Shown: positions 35,814-46,182, counted from the first letter of the stretch. The stretch: 64,000 nt of DNA from Rhodopirellula baltica (GCA_002901265.1 PPHI01000038.1:1-64000), one strand, 5' to 3'. Made by a program: numbers and translations. Notes: generated from the sequence alone by a model not told the origin.

Positions 35814-38179
35814 GCTTGCCCCTCGTCGCTTCGCTTCGATTCGCCGGCGACTACCCGATCTGGTTGGTCGTGTTATTCACGCTGGCGGCAATCGTCGCGG
35901 TTCTTGCGTTGTACCAACGCGAAACACAACAGTTGCCAAATCCGTACCGCTGGTTGTTACCCGCGCTTCGAGCCACTGCCGTTGCAATGGTCGTCTTGGT
36001 GATCGCCGGACCGGTTTGGCATCGACGGCAAGTGATCGGCACCCTTGGACGAGTGATCTTTGCGATCGATACGTCCAACAGCATGTCGCTGAAAGATAGC
36101 CAAGGTGATTCCGGCCAACCCACTCGGCTCCAGCGGGCAACCAATTTGCTGATGGGGTCAACGACGGAACTGGGCTGGCTGGAGAAAATCAAGCAAACAC
36201 ATGTCGTTGACGTTGTCGCGTTCGATCAAGGAAGCGTGTCGCCGATTTGGTCCAGTGACGATGGGGGAGAGACTCCCCAATCGCTTGACCTTTCTGCCTC
36301 CGGTGCGGCAACCGATTTGGCTTCACCCCTGAATGCAGTTCTCGCGTCGCTGAATCTCAACGACGGCGGTTCGACCGATTCGAGCAAGGCCCAACAGGAC
36401 TCCATGCGCAGATCAGCGTTGGTCTTGATGACCGACGGACAGCAAACACTGGCCAACATGGGCGGCCGAAGCAGCACCGCATTGGCAAACCATTTGAAAC
36501 TCGGTGGCACCGAAGTCGTCACGATGGGATTTGGGTCAACCGAGGAGCCGCCTGACGTTGGAATTTTCGAAGTCCGTCACCCACAGACGGTGGCCCGCGA
36601 AGGCCGATTGACCGGTGAACTGGTCATGAAACAATCCGGCGAACGGGGGACACCAATCGGCATCGCTATCGAATCCGAAGGAGAGGTCGTTTGGAAAAGC
36701 GATTTGTTGCTTGACGATCAATCAGTTCGCAACGTGCCTTTCGATATCGATGTGCAAGCGATCGTCGAGCGTTTGAAACGCAAAACACCACGCGGAATTG
36801 AGCGGAACAACGAAGTCATCCAGCTGACTGCCAGCGTGACGTCACCCGGAAATAATTATGCGACCGACAATGATCGCATGGACTTTCGTGTCACCGCATC
36901 GACAAGAGATCGCCATCTATTAATTGTCGACGGCTCCAGTCGCTGGGAAGAACGCTATCTCAAAAACCTGTTTCAACGAGATCCCGCATGGACCGCAAAT
37001 GTTGTCGTCTTCGGACCTGGCACCAGCGAGCCTTCGCTTCCTCTTGGTAATCGCGAAGGGCAGTTCCCCGATAGCGATACGGCGTTTGCGGAGTACGACG
37101 CGGTGTTGCTTGGCGAGGTGGAACCGTCGCTTCTGCGCACCGAGGATCGCGGCCGCTTGATGCGGTTCGTCGCCAACGGTGGCGGACTGATTTTGATCGA
37201 GGGTCGATTCGGCAAACTCCGTACACTCGCGTCAACAGAGTTCGGCGAATTGATGCCCGTCAGGTACCTGGGCAGCCAGATTTTGAACGAACCGACCGGC
37301 ATCCGCCCAACCGATCTTGGAATGGAACAGCCCGCATTGTCCCTGGCGGATGGGATTGAAAACCTGCAACGGTTTTGGATGCAATTGCCTCCGCCGATGT
37401 GGTCAACCAATGTGGAATTAACCAAAGGTTCTGAATCATGGGCGGATGCGGTCATCCGCAATGCCCAATCGACTCCTTGGCTTGCAACTCGTATGTATGG
37501 TTCCGGCCGAGTCTTTTATTGTGGATCCGACCAGACATGGCGTTGGCGTTACAAGGTCGCTGACCGCTTCCATGCGCGATTCTGGAACCAGCTTGTCGTT
37601 GCCGCGATGGATCCGCCGTACTCGGCAAGTGATCAATTCGTTTCACTCGGTACGGACCGCGTGGAGTATTCGGCAGGTGATCCGGTTGAAGTCCGCGCGA
37701 GGCTTCGAGATGGGCGAGGCAATCCCGTCACCGATACGACGGTGGATGCGATGGTGATGCGTGATGGGATCGTCATCGCGACAGTCCCCTTGTCTGTGGA
37801 CCAACCGGAACGCGGGACTTTTAAAGGATTGCTGCAGACGCTCTCGCCCGGCGAATACACCGTTCGAATTCGTGCTAGCGGCTTTGACGAGTCGGCTTTG
37901 CTTGCCACCACACCGATCTGGATCAACCAGCCACGCAACGCGGAGATGTTGCGGATGAGCTTGAATGAAACAACGCTGCGAGAGATCGCGTCGGCCGGCG
38001 GTGGCGACTACTACCACGAGTCAGACGCGCAGGGCATCCTTCAACACCTCAAACCGCTTTCGAGTGGCACTATCATCGAAACCGATACGGTGCTCTGGCA
38101 ATCGTATTTCTGGTTTCTGCCGATCATTGCGCTGCTTTCCGTTGAATGGTGGTGCCGCAAGCGTGCGGGTTTGGTTTAA
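35810..38179 (+). CDS. VWA/glutamine-amidotransferase-like membrane protein
   Basis: A 789-aa membrane protein. Two TM helices are near the start (YPIWLVVLFTLAAIVAVLAL and ATAVAMVVLVIAGPVW), then a VWA domain with IFAIDTSNSMSLK and LVLMTDGQQTL, a beta-sandwich region (ASVTSPGNNYATDNDRM), and a class I glutamine-amidotransferase-like segment (LLIVDGSSRWEERYLKNLF ... GGGLILIEGRFGKL) without a visible catalytic Cys. The chain ends in one more TM helix (YFWFLPIIALLSVEWWC). This is the usual companion of the BatA-like protein in planctomycete operons. It overlaps the previous gene by ATGA and ends 23 bp before the next start. Confidence 0.9.
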   Translation: MSLPLVASLRFAGDYPIWLVVLFTLAAIVAVLALYQRETQQLPNPYRWLLPALRATAVAMVVLVIAGPVWHRRQVIGTLGRVIFAIDTSNSMSLKDSQGDSGQPTRLQRATNLLMGSTTELGWLEKIKQTHVVDVVAFDQGSVSPIWSSDDGGETPQSLDLSASGAATDLASPLNAVLASLNLNDGGSTDSSKAQQDSMRRSALVLMTDGQQTLANMGGRSSTALANHLKLGGTEVVTMGFGSTEEPPDVGIFEVRHPQTVAREGRLTGELVMKQSGERGTPIGIAIESEGEVVWKSDLLLDDQSVRNVPFDIDVQAIVERLKRKTPRGIERNNEVIQLTASVTSPGNNYATDNDRMDFRVTASTRDRHLLIVDGSSRWEERYLKNLFQRDPAWTANVVVFGPGTSEPSLPLGNREGQFPDSDTAFAEYDAVLLGEVEPSLLRTEDRGRLMRFVANGGGLILIEGRFGKLRTLASTEFGELMPVRYLGSQILNEPTGIRPTDLGMEQPALSLADGIENLQRFWMQLPPPMWSTNVELTKGSESWADAVIRNAQSTPWLATRMYGSGRVFYCGSDQTWRWRYKVADRFHARFWNQLVVAAMDPPYSASDQFVSLGTDRVEYSAGDPVEVRARLRDGRGNPVTDTTVDAMVMRDGIVIATVPLSVDQPERGTFKGLLQTLSPGEYTVRIRASGFDESALLATTPIWINQPRNAEMLRMSLNETTLREIASAGGGDYYHESDAQGILQHLKPLSSGTIIETDTVLWQSYFWFLPIIALLSVEWWCRKRAGLV

Positions 38180-38202
38180 CCGAGACAGGACGAAATTTGG
38201 CG

Positions 38203-41200
38203 ATGTCAACGACTATCAATAACGGACCTCCCGGTGGCTCCCCGCCCTCGAGTTTCATGAACGTCGCGGGTGAATTGAACCCGGTCACGCAGCGCGGGTT
38301 AAATCGCTTTCGTCGTCGGCGCAATTTGTTGTTGGTGCTACGCGGCATCGGTATCGCGATTCTTACGTTCCTGTCGACGGTCATGCTGGTCGCCTTGCTT
38401 GACTACTTCCTCTTTGTCAGCGACATCGCACTTTGGACTTGTGGGGCGGTGATCTACTTCACCACGGCAGTCGTCGTGTGGTTCTCCGCGATTCGCCCTA
38501 TTCGTCAAAGGGACGAACTTGAACTAGCAAAGCAACTTGGCGAGTTTTCCCCTGGCCTGAAAGAGGATTTACTTTCCGCCGTAGAGCTATCAGACCCTGA
38601 CCATTCCAACGGCTCGATCTACTTTCAGCGTGTGCTGCAAAACCGTGTCGCCCGACGCATCGCTGGACTCGAAGTCCAATCCGTCTTGCCGATTAAGCTC
38701 GTGAGACGTTGGATCTTGAGTGGTGCCAGTGTTCTGACGATTTGTTTAGCCTTTATGCTCATCCCTTCGGCGCAATTCGGCCGGCGACTCGCACGCGCTG
38801 CGTTGCCGGGGATTGTGATCGAACGAGCCTCGCAAACGCGAGTCAGCATCGAAGCGCCAAGTCCTGCTTCAAAATATGTCGCTCAAGGCGATGCTGTCGC
38901 AGTGATCGTTTCGATCGAGCGACTCGGAAACGCCGATGTTCTGCTCCAATGGCGTGACCCGGACGGCAATTCAGGCGAATCGACCATGACGCCCCGACTG
39001 TCACCGTCGATGCTCGGCTACGCGTCTCCCGACGAATCGGCCGAATTAGCAAATGACCAATCGGTTCCTTCCGAACAATACTCCGCAAACCTATCGGTCG
39101 GATCGACCCCGATCGAGTATCGAGTACTTGCCGGTGACGCCATCACGCGGTGGCATCGCTTGACACCGCTGCCACGTCCCAAGGTGATTCAATTCGAAAA
39201 GCTCTACCATCTTCCGGAATACGCTGAGCTTACCGATCGAACTTCGGTCGAAGAACACGGCGACCTCAAAGCGTTGCAAGATACGACTGCGGAGGTCACT
39301 GTCACCTTTGATCAGCCTGTCCAGTTCGCTGCGATTCGCTACGGCGTCCGCGGCAGCAAGACAATGATGGAGCCAGTGGACGAGGCGGGAACACGGTTCA
39401 AGACATCGGTCTCAATTAAAACGTCTGGGCAGTATCAGATCGAAGCCGAAAGTAGCGTGAGCGGATTGGACAACCCGTTCGCCCCGATGAACTTGATCGT
39501 CCCAGTGCTGGATCTGACACCGATTGTGCGTTGGCAAACCGGTACCGAACTTAAACGATTGGTATCTTCGGTTGATGTCTTGGAGCTTCAGGCCCAAGTC
39601 ACGGACGACTTACCACTCGACCAGGTTTTGCAAGAAGTAAAGGTCAACGGTGACGAAATCGAATCGTATCCGCTCGACTTGGATAGCCCCTCCCGCCAGC
39701 ATGACCTGGCTTGGTCCTGGGACTTGATGCATCGACTTGGGGATTCTTCCCCTGAAAATCGCTTGAAGGCTGGTGATGTCGTTCGCACTCGTGTCGTCGC
39801 AATCGATCGCAAAGGCAACCGTGCGATGTCGCCGGTGATCGAGTTGATGATCGCTGGCGAAGGATTCAATTCGGATCGTCATGCATTCTTGGATTCCCAA
39901 GCCGCTTACCAATCTTCAATTCACGATTGGGCTGACGCTTGTCATGAACTTGCTGAAAAGTTGCGTGATGCAACTGAAAACCAACAACTGGAAAACTACG
40001 GCCAGTACCACGAACAGTGGTCAGAGCTGCAACGCAAGTCAACTGATCTGATTAAACAGTCACGGTTGGTTCTTGCCTCAACTGGAAATGACGCCAATGC
40101 CGCGGTCACCGAATTGGCAGCCAATGTGATCGTGGATATCGAGTTTCGGATCGAAGGCGTGTTTGTCGGCTTGAGCTTCATCCGCACACTCTCTGAGGAC
40201 CGATGGGCGTCCGAACGGAAGGAAGCGTACGAGCGGCTTAAATCAGAAGCTGCCGATGCGATGAACCAGAGTCAACGCCTCTCAGAGCTATCACAAAATC
40301 GATTCGCCGCCGCGTTTCAATCGGCGATGTACTCGGACGTTCTGACACTGCAGCGGAACATCAGCGACATGGCTGAGAATTTGCCGGAAGAACGATTGGG
40401 GCGATACGTGGGGCTGCTTGCCGGACAGTTCGAAGAAGTTGATCGGTTGCTCGCCAAGTATGCCGAGCTCCTGCCAATGCAAACGGCGCAACATCTTTCA
40501 GGTCGCTGGAGCCCGTGGTCCCAGAGTTGGGCGATCCAACTGGACACGCTGATTCAGGAGAACGCGGAGCGCGACCAAGCGAATGCGGTCATCCAATCAC
40601 TGAATGATCAAGCTTCCAACAAGCCACAAGAAATGATCGACCACGGCGTCCACGACTCGATGATCCGGCTTCAACGCGATCTCTCTCGGGAACTGGGAAA
40701 CCTCGCCACGCAAACCGATCTCCTCCGTGATCGTGGGAATCAAATGCGACAGTCGTTGTCGGAATCGCAAAATACGCGTGATGCCGATCAAGCGACCAAA
40801 CTTGCAGCCGACGTTCGTTGGAAACAACTACGCTTTGCCTCACAACAAGAACGCCTGACGGTGCGGACAGCAGGACGCGAAACACTCAGCCGCGTCAAAA
40901 TGCATTCGGATCTTGAATTTGCCTCCGACCTAAACCTGTACTCGCGCGCCGTAAAGAACGTGACACGAGAAGGATACGAGCCGTACAAGGACGAAACACC
41001 CGAGGTTGTATTGAACTCGATCTCCAGGGCGATCCGAGTGCTTGAAGCCTGCGCCGAACTACGCCAAGCCAAAAGCTCGATCGCGGCGATTCGTGAAGGC
41101 GAGCGTCAGCCGGATGGCGCCCCCGTGCGAAAAATCTATCACCCCATTTGGTTCCGGCACCAAGAGATCGTGCTCGAACTAGCGACAATTCACCTTCGCG

Positions 41201-43989
41201 ATGCGGGCATCAACTGGGACGAATACCTAGCGCCCATCGAACGCACACGACGTTCGGACGACTGGCGATCGGCGCAAGAGAAATTTGATCAGCGAGTTTG
41301 GCGTAACGAACCGTATCTCTCGGCGGTTGCACCGCTTGATGTCGTACTCGACGAACTCACTCGAACAGAACGGCAACTGAACGAACAACAGACGCAGGCA
41401 CGTGAAACGCTGAAACGGTATGTACTAAGCCTTGTCGAACAAGCTCGTGAAGCGGCGGCGGCAGCCGATCGGGCGATCCAGGAGAACCCACAGCGTCAAT
41501 CAGACAGCGACGAAGATTCCCAAAAGCCACTTCAAGCGATCGATCAAGCCAGCCGCAAAGCGACCGAAACGGTACAAAGCTTGATCGATGAAGCGAATAC
41601 GGCCACGGTGTTGGACCAAGACCAACGTGAACGCGCTCGTGATGCGGATGCCGCTTCGGAATTGATTTCCAACGCTCTCCGCCAAACGCAACAATCCGCA
41701 CGTCAAATTCAAGACGCCTCAACCGATCTGCAACGTCAGCGGGCTTTCGAAAAATCCGCCGACGACTTGGCATTGTTGAAACAGCGTTTATCAGAAACCG
41801 CGGAGCACTTTGAACGCTTGCAACGAGGCGAAGACTTTAGCGAAAGCCGTGAGCGACTTCGTCAGGATGCACAACAACTGAGTACGGCAAATCAGCTCTT
41901 AAACCGCTACAACGAAGCTGAAAAACTTGCACAAGCAGCGTCTCAAGACCCAAGGGAACTACTCAAGCAGCTTGAGCAAGAATTGCAACGGAACGAAGCG
42001 ATGCAAGACTCGCTCAGTCATCTGGCTTCCGAAATCGTCGACGACGCGGCCAGACAATTACAACAGGCATCCAAGCTGGAAGCGGAGATTCAGCGGCGGC
42101 TGGAACAAGAGGATGACGCGTTTCAAGAGCGAAAGCAACAACAACGCATGCTGTTAGAGGAATTCGTCCAGCGAGCAGAGACATTGAGGGACCGTACGCT
42201 TTCCACCGCAGCATCCGCTGCAGGTTGGGGCAACGACGCCGACGCAAGACGGCTGCTTGAAGAAGCACGGCAAACGCTTGATGCCGCCGTAAAGGCTACC
42301 GAAACCGGCCGTCGGGGTGACGCGACGCTAGAGGAAATTCAGCAATCAGCCCGAGAACTTCGAAACCAGCTTGAGCGCGCTCGTCAGAGTACCGAACAGG
42401 CTTCGTCGCAAATGGAACGGTCGTCTGAACGTGCGCTTCATCAGTCCGACGAAGCTCGCGATCGCGCCGCCGCGGACATGACGCGAAACGAAAACCAACT
42501 CCGCAATCAAGAACTGAACGCACTCAACCAGCAACGCAATCGTTGGAATTCAAATGAAACGCAGGCGAACCAACGAATCAACCGAGCCCAAAAAACCATC
42601 CGTGAGGCAAACGAAGCAATCACTCGCGAGCAAGAACGCCTACAAAGCGATCCCAACAACGAATGGCGAAAACAGGAGATCAGGCGGCAACAGGATCGGC
42701 TGCTTGAGGCCGAAAGAACAGAAGAGCAAGCCAAAACCACCAAGGAGCTTGCACGGGATCGACGTAACCGGGCCAACGACCGAGCGTTGGCCATTAACAC
42801 GCCGAAGGCAATCGAACTGACGAAACCGAATCCGGCTTCGGAACTAGGCCATTCGCTTTCCGATGACGCCATCGACCGGCTTCAACAACTCACCGCAGAG
42901 CTTGACCAATTGACACAAGCGGGCGACTTCGCCGATCAACTTCGCTCGGAACGAGGAACCGCAGAACGATTTGAGACGCAACAATCAGGCATCGACAGAG
43001 ATGTTCGGCAATCGGCGGACGACTTAATGCGTGCATCACGACACGAGCGTCGGCTGGGCAACGAACCTGTCGCCGAAAAGCTATCTAGTGCTTCACGTTC
43101 GGTCGAAAACAGTTCTGCCCGTGCTACCACAGAAGCCAACGAAAAATTGGTCCGTGCGGCAGACGAAAATTCGGTGACTCCGACGGCAAGCTCTGCCTTG
43201 TCGGAAGCCTCGCAACTCCTCGACAAACAATCGAAGGAACTAAAAGCCACGTTCTCTAGAGGAGACGCCGATCAGGATCAAGCTGCGTCAACGGAAATGC
43301 AATCGATGCCAAGCGCCGATCCAAGCCAGATGGCCTCAACGAATCCGAACAGGCAACGCAATAGTCAAACGCCAGGTCAGTCGCCAAGGTCAGCTTCGCA
43401 ATCCCAGTCACCGATCAGTCAAGCAAGCCCGGAGCAGATGGCCCAAACGCTCGATGAACTTGATCGAACACTTTCACGAAATGCTCAGTCTGGAAACAAG
43501 AACGCGGGTGAATCCGGCGGACAACCACAACCATCTTCCCAGGGCGCCTCTAACGGTGGCGATGCGAACCAGCAACAATCCGCACAAGCATCGTCTGGTT
43601 CTCAGTCGGGGCAAAACCAAAGCGGCGAGAATGCTACCGATGCCTCCGCAACGCTGGCGCAAATGCTCGACGCGCAGGCCCAACAAGCGGCAAAGGAACG
43701 AATGAGAAGTCTCGCGCAAGCCCAAGCGGGTCAGTCGCCAAATTCAAATCAAACAGGCAATCAGTCCAACGATCCGTTGTCGCAATCGGGAACAGGAGAT
43801 CCGCCGGGCGGAAGTGATGCGGTCGATGCCATCGATCAGGTCGAAGGCGGCGACTGGGGCGATCTTCGTGCACAAGGCGTGAAAGACGTCAACGAAGGTC
43901 CCGGCTCTAAAGTTCCGCGGAGCTATGCCGCTGAAGTGAAAGCGTATTTCAAGGCACTGGGCAAACGATCCGCAGAGGTGACCGAATGA
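38203..43989 (+). CDS. giant coiled-coil membrane protein
   Basis: A 1,928-aa protein. Two TM helices lie near the N-terminus (about residues 45-70 and 78-100), followed by a beta-sandwich region with PPEY-like, Ig-type repeats to about 550. From about 560 to 1,700 the chain is nearly all Gln/Glu/Arg/Ala-rich helix with heptad patterns, e.g. LKQLEQELQRNEAMQDSLSH and LEEARQTLDAAVKATETG, clearly coiled coil. Residues about 1,700-1,860 are Ser/Gln/Asn-rich and low in complexity. The C-terminus closes with a short conserved-looking block (VPRSYAAEVKAYFKALGKR). No enzyme motif is seen. I use ATG 38203, with GAGACAGGA upstream; the longer frame would overlap the previous gene. It probably spans the periplasm as a scaffold for the VWA proteins. 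Confidence 0.85.
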   Translation: MSTTINNGPPGGSPPSSFMNVAGELNPVTQRGLNRFRRRRNLLLVLRGIGIAILTFLSTVMLVALLDYFLFVSDIALWTCGAVIYFTTAVVVWFSAIRPIRQRDELELAKQLGEFSPGLKEDLLSAVELSDPDHSNGSIYFQRVLQNRVARRIAGLEVQSVLPIKLVRRWILSGASVLTICLAFMLIPSAQFGRRLARAALPGIVIERASQTRVSIEAPSPASKYVAQGDAVAVIVSIERLGNADVLLQWRDPDGNSGESTMTPRLSPSMLGYASPDESAELANDQSVPSEQYSANLSVGSTPIEYRVLAGDAITRWHRLTPLPRPKVIQFEKLYHLPEYAELTDRTSVEEHGDLKALQDTTAEVTVTFDQPVQFAAIRYGVRGSKTMMEPVDEAGTRFKTSVSIKTSGQYQIEAESSVSGLDNPFAPMNLIVPVLDLTPIVRWQTGTELKRLVSSVDVLELQAQVTDDLPLDQVLQEVKVNGDEIESYPLDLDSPSRQHDLAWSWDLMHRLGDSSPENRLKAGDVVRTRVVAIDRKGNRAMSPVIELMIAGEGFNSDRHAFLDSQAAYQSSIHDWADACHELAEKLRDATENQQLENYGQYHEQWSELQRKSTDLIKQSRLVLASTGNDANAAVTELAANVIVDIEFRIEGVFVGLSFIRTLSEDRWASERKEAYERLKSEAADAMNQSQRLSELSQNRFAAAFQSAMYSDVLTLQRNISDMAENLPEERLGRYVGLLAGQFEEVDRLLAKYAELLPMQTAQHLSGRWSPWSQSWAIQLDTLIQENAERDQANAVIQSLNDQASNKPQEMIDHGVHDSMIRLQRDLSRELGNLATQTDLLRDRGNQMRQSLSESQNTRDADQATKLAADVRWKQLRFASQQERLTVRTAGRETLSRVKMHSDLEFASDLNLYSRAVKNVTREGYEPYKDETPEVVLNSISRAIRVLEACAELRQAKSSIAAIREGERQPDGAPVRKIYHPIWFRHQEIVLELATIHLRDAGINWDEYLAPIERTRRSDDWRSAQEKFDQRVWRNEPYLSAVAPLDVVLDELTRTERQLNEQQTQARETLKRYVLSLVEQAREAAAAADRAIQENPQRQSDSDEDSQKPLQAIDQASRKATETVQSLIDEANTATVLDQDQRERARDADAASELISNALRQTQQSARQIQDASTDLQRQRAFEKSADDLALLKQRLSETAEHFERLQRGEDFSESRERLRQDAQQLSTANQLLNRYNEAEKLAQAASQDPRELLKQLEQELQRNEAMQDSLSHLASEIVDDAARQLQQASKLEAEIQRRLEQEDDAFQERKQQQRMLLEEFVQRAETLRDRTLSTAASAAGWGNDADARRLLEEARQTLDAAVKATETGRRGDATLEEIQQSARELRNQLERARQSTEQASSQMERSSERALHQSDEARDRAAADMTRNENQLRNQELNALNQQRNRWNSNETQANQRINRAQKTIREANEAITREQERLQSDPNNEWRKQEIRRQQDRLLEAERTEEQAKTTKELARDRRNRANDRALAINTPKAIELTKPNPASELGHSLSDDAIDRLQQLTAELDQLTQAGDFADQLRSERGTAERFETQQSGIDRDVRQSADDLMRASRHERRLGNEPVAEKLSSASRSVENSSARATTEANEKLVRAADENSVTPTASSALSEASQLLDKQSKELKATFSRGDADQDQAASTEMQSMPSADPSQMASTNPNRQRNSQTPGQSPRSASQSQSPISQASPEQMAQTLDELDRTLSRNAQSGNKNAGESGGQPQPSSQGASNGGDANQQQSAQASSGSQSGQNQSGENATDASATLAQMLDAQAQQAAKERMRSLAQAQAGQSPNSNQTGNQSNDPLSQSGTGDPPGGSDAVDAIDQVEGGDWGDLRAQGVKDVNEGPGSKVPRSYAAEVKAYFKALGKRSAEVTE

Positions 43990-45095
43990 AACGTTTCAAC
44001 CGCCGCTGCGTTTTCGGCATGATGGGCGCATTGGCTTGCTCTCAAAAACCGAACTGGATATTCGCACAGGAGTCCGCACCAATCGATCAGCTTTACGTTG
44101 ATGACGGACTTGATGAAGCATGCGATCGCGCAATCGACTATCTGCTCAGCAATCAGCGCACCGCCGATCACATTGCTGCCGGATCTATCACAGACCGCGG
44201 ACACGAAGTCGCGTTGACGTCGCTCGCAATTATGGCGATGGCATCCCTAGGCATTGAACCGTCCCAGCCCAACCGGCAAGGTCATGCGATGCGAGCAGCG
44301 ATTGACTTTGTGCTTCGCGAGCATCATCAAACCGATGCCGGATACTTGGGATCGCACGACGGTTCCCGTATGTACGGACATGGGATCGCGACGTTGATGT
44401 TGACGGAGATGTTGGGAATGGGCGCCAGTGAAGCTCAGAATCGTGCGATTCACGACCGACTCGAACAAGCCGTCCGACTAATTTTGGCATCGCAAGCGGT
44501 CCGTAAATCCCGGCGGCTACAAGGTGGATGGCGTTACACGCCGGGATCAACTGAAAGCGACCTCTCGGTCTCCATTTGGCAACTGATGGCACTTCGATCC
44601 GCGAAGAATGACGGCTTGGATGTTCCTTCGGAGGCGATCGAAAGTGCCCTGGAGTACCTTCGCAATTCTTACACCGGACGATTCAGTGGTCCCGCCAGTA
44701 CTGGTGGCGGATTTAGTTACACCCCCGGTCAATCCCACCCCTCGTTCACGATGACTGCGGCTGGCTTGCTAGCGATGCAAGTCTGTGGACAATACGAAGC
44801 GGCAGAGGTTGCGGCAGCCGCGAACTGGTTAATGCAAAACCGTCCCAAAGTCAGTGAAAGGTATTTGTTCTATGGCTTGTATTACTATGCACAGGGCATG
44901 TACCAAGCCGGGGGCAAGTTCAATGACGAAGCGCGATCCGTTGTGGCATCACTACTGTTGCCCCGGCAACGACGTGACGGATCGTGGATGTCACCGAGTG
45001 GCGAGGAACGAAACGTCGGAATGGTTTACTCAACCTCACTTGCCGTACTCTCCCTTTCAGTACGCTATCACTATTTGCCGATCTATCAGCGATGA
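43986..45095 (+). CDS. secreted prenyltransferase/squalene-oxidase repeat protein
   Basis: A 369-aa exported protein with a Tat-like or Sec signal (RRCVFGMMGALACS). The rest is an alpha/alpha toroid of the terpene cyclase/prenyltransferase-repeat kind: repeats with GGWRYTPGSTESDLSVSIWQ, GGFSYTPGQSHPSFTMTAAG and SYLGSHDGS-like turns. The QW motifs and acidic DxDD box of true squalene cyclases are not evident, so it probably binds polymer or protein rather than making hopanoids. ATGA overlaps tie it to the giant coiled-coil gene before it and to the deacetylase gene after it. Confidence 0.85.
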   Translation: MKRFNRRCVFGMMGALACSQKPNWIFAQESAPIDQLYVDDGLDEACDRAIDYLLSNQRTADHIAAGSITDRGHEVALTSLAIMAMASLGIEPSQPNRQGHAMRAAIDFVLREHHQTDAGYLGSHDGSRMYGHGIATLMLTEMLGMGASEAQNRAIHDRLEQAVRLILASQAVRKSRRLQGGWRYTPGSTESDLSVSIWQLMALRSAKNDGLDVPSEAIESALEYLRNSYTGRFSGPASTGGGFSYTPGQSHPSFTMTAAGLLAMQVCGQYEAAEVAAAANWLMQNRPKVSERYLFYGLYYYAQGMYQAGGKFNDEARSVVASLLLPRQRRDGSWMSPSGEERNVGMVYSTSLAVLSLSVRYHYLPIYQR

Positions 45096-45829
45096 CATCC
45101 ATTCACACCGAAGGTCCCGAAGCAATCGGGCCCATCGATCCGCTCGACTTTTTAGTGATCGCACCGCACCCCGACGATGCCGAACTTGGAATGGGCGGAA
45201 CGATTGCGAAAATGGTCGACCAAGGAATGCGTGTCGGAATTCTTGATTTGACAACTGGTGAACCCACACCGCACGGCAGCGAAGCCATCCGCCGCGCAGA
45301 GACTGAAAAGGCAACGGAGATTCTTAGGCCTACTTGGCGTGGTAACGCGGGGCTTAAAAACCGCGAGCTACAGCATACCTTGGAAGCTCGGAAGCACATC
45401 GCCAGCTACTTTCGAATGCTGCGTCCGCGTTGGATTTTTGCTCCCTTCTTTCATGACGCCCATCCGGACCATGTCGCCGCAACGGAGATGATCGAAGCGG
45501 CGCGGTTTTATGCGAAGCTCTCGAAGTCAGACATGCCGGGTGAACGTTTTCATCCCGAACGTCTGTACTACTACTTTTGCATTCACCTTCGATTGGCGGT
45601 ACAGCCGAGTTGGATCGTCGATATTTCGGAAACCTTCGATCGCAAACGAGAATCGATCAAGGCTTATGAAAGCCAGTTCATTACCGGCCGTCCGCAAGAA
45701 CATCCAACCATGTTGGACCGCCTTGAAACAGACGCCGCTTACTTCGGTAATCTGATCGCGCGACGATACGGTGAGCCCTTTGCCACGAAGGAGCCACTCG
45801 CGTTAAGTTCACTTCGCGATGTGATCTAA
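45092..45829 (+). CDS. PIG-L family deacetylase, BshB1-like
   Basis: A 245-aa zinc deacetylase of the LmbE/PIG-L family. The metal motif is APHPDDAELGMGG (His, Asp, Asp), with GILDLTTGEPTPHG, RGNAGLKNRELQ and a second histidine motif HDAHPDHVAATEM. The pattern DLT-GE-PT-G and NRELQ is that of BshB1, which removes the acetyl group from GlcNAc-malate in bacillithiol synthesis. No bshA or bshC is in the window. ATG 45092 overlaps the previous stop as ATGA, so it is the last gene of the VWA operon; a thiol-cofactor gene in this place is unexpected. Confidence 0.85.
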   Translation: MTSIHTEGPEAIGPIDPLDFLVIAPHPDDAELGMGGTIAKMVDQGMRVGILDLTTGEPTPHGSEAIRRAETEKATEILRPTWRGNAGLKNRELQHTLEARKHIASYFRMLRPRWIFAPFFHDAHPDHVAATEMIEAARFYAKLSKSDMPGERFHPERLYYYFCIHLRLAVQPSWIVDISETFDRKRESIKAYESQFITGRPQEHPTMLDRLETDAAYFGNLIARRYGEPFATKEPLALSSLRDVI

Positions 45830-46152
45830 ACATTGAATGGTGCGGATAGCTCCGTGTTATCTGCATGAAAGTCGAAAAGTGTTTTCCGACATCAAGATTC
45901 GGGACCATGGACTCAAGTCGTTTTCTTCGAGGAAGTGTGTTTCGCATTCACGCATCGGTCGTTTCGCGTTAAAAAATAACGCCCTGTTGAAATGCCGTAA
46001 AAACGCATTCCCAAAAAGGATCGCGTCTCTCAAATGACCGTCGCCTGCCATCTCTCATTCGATGGCATCATTCAGACATCAGACGGTTCGAGTGGTAGAC
46101 GGCTACTCCCCTCGTGAAGGTTGCCCCCAGGTTTGTGGAATTGATCTGCGAG

Positions 46153-46182
46153 TTGATAGCTTCGCGCTAAGATAGTTTTAAT
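46153..46182 (+). promoter_or_regulatory. possible sigma70-type promoter
   Basis: TTGATA at 46153 and TTTAAT at 46177 with an 18-bp spacer, upstream of the inverted repeat and of the kinase leader ORFs. This is a consensus match only; planctomycete promoters are not well defined. Confidence 0.3.
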
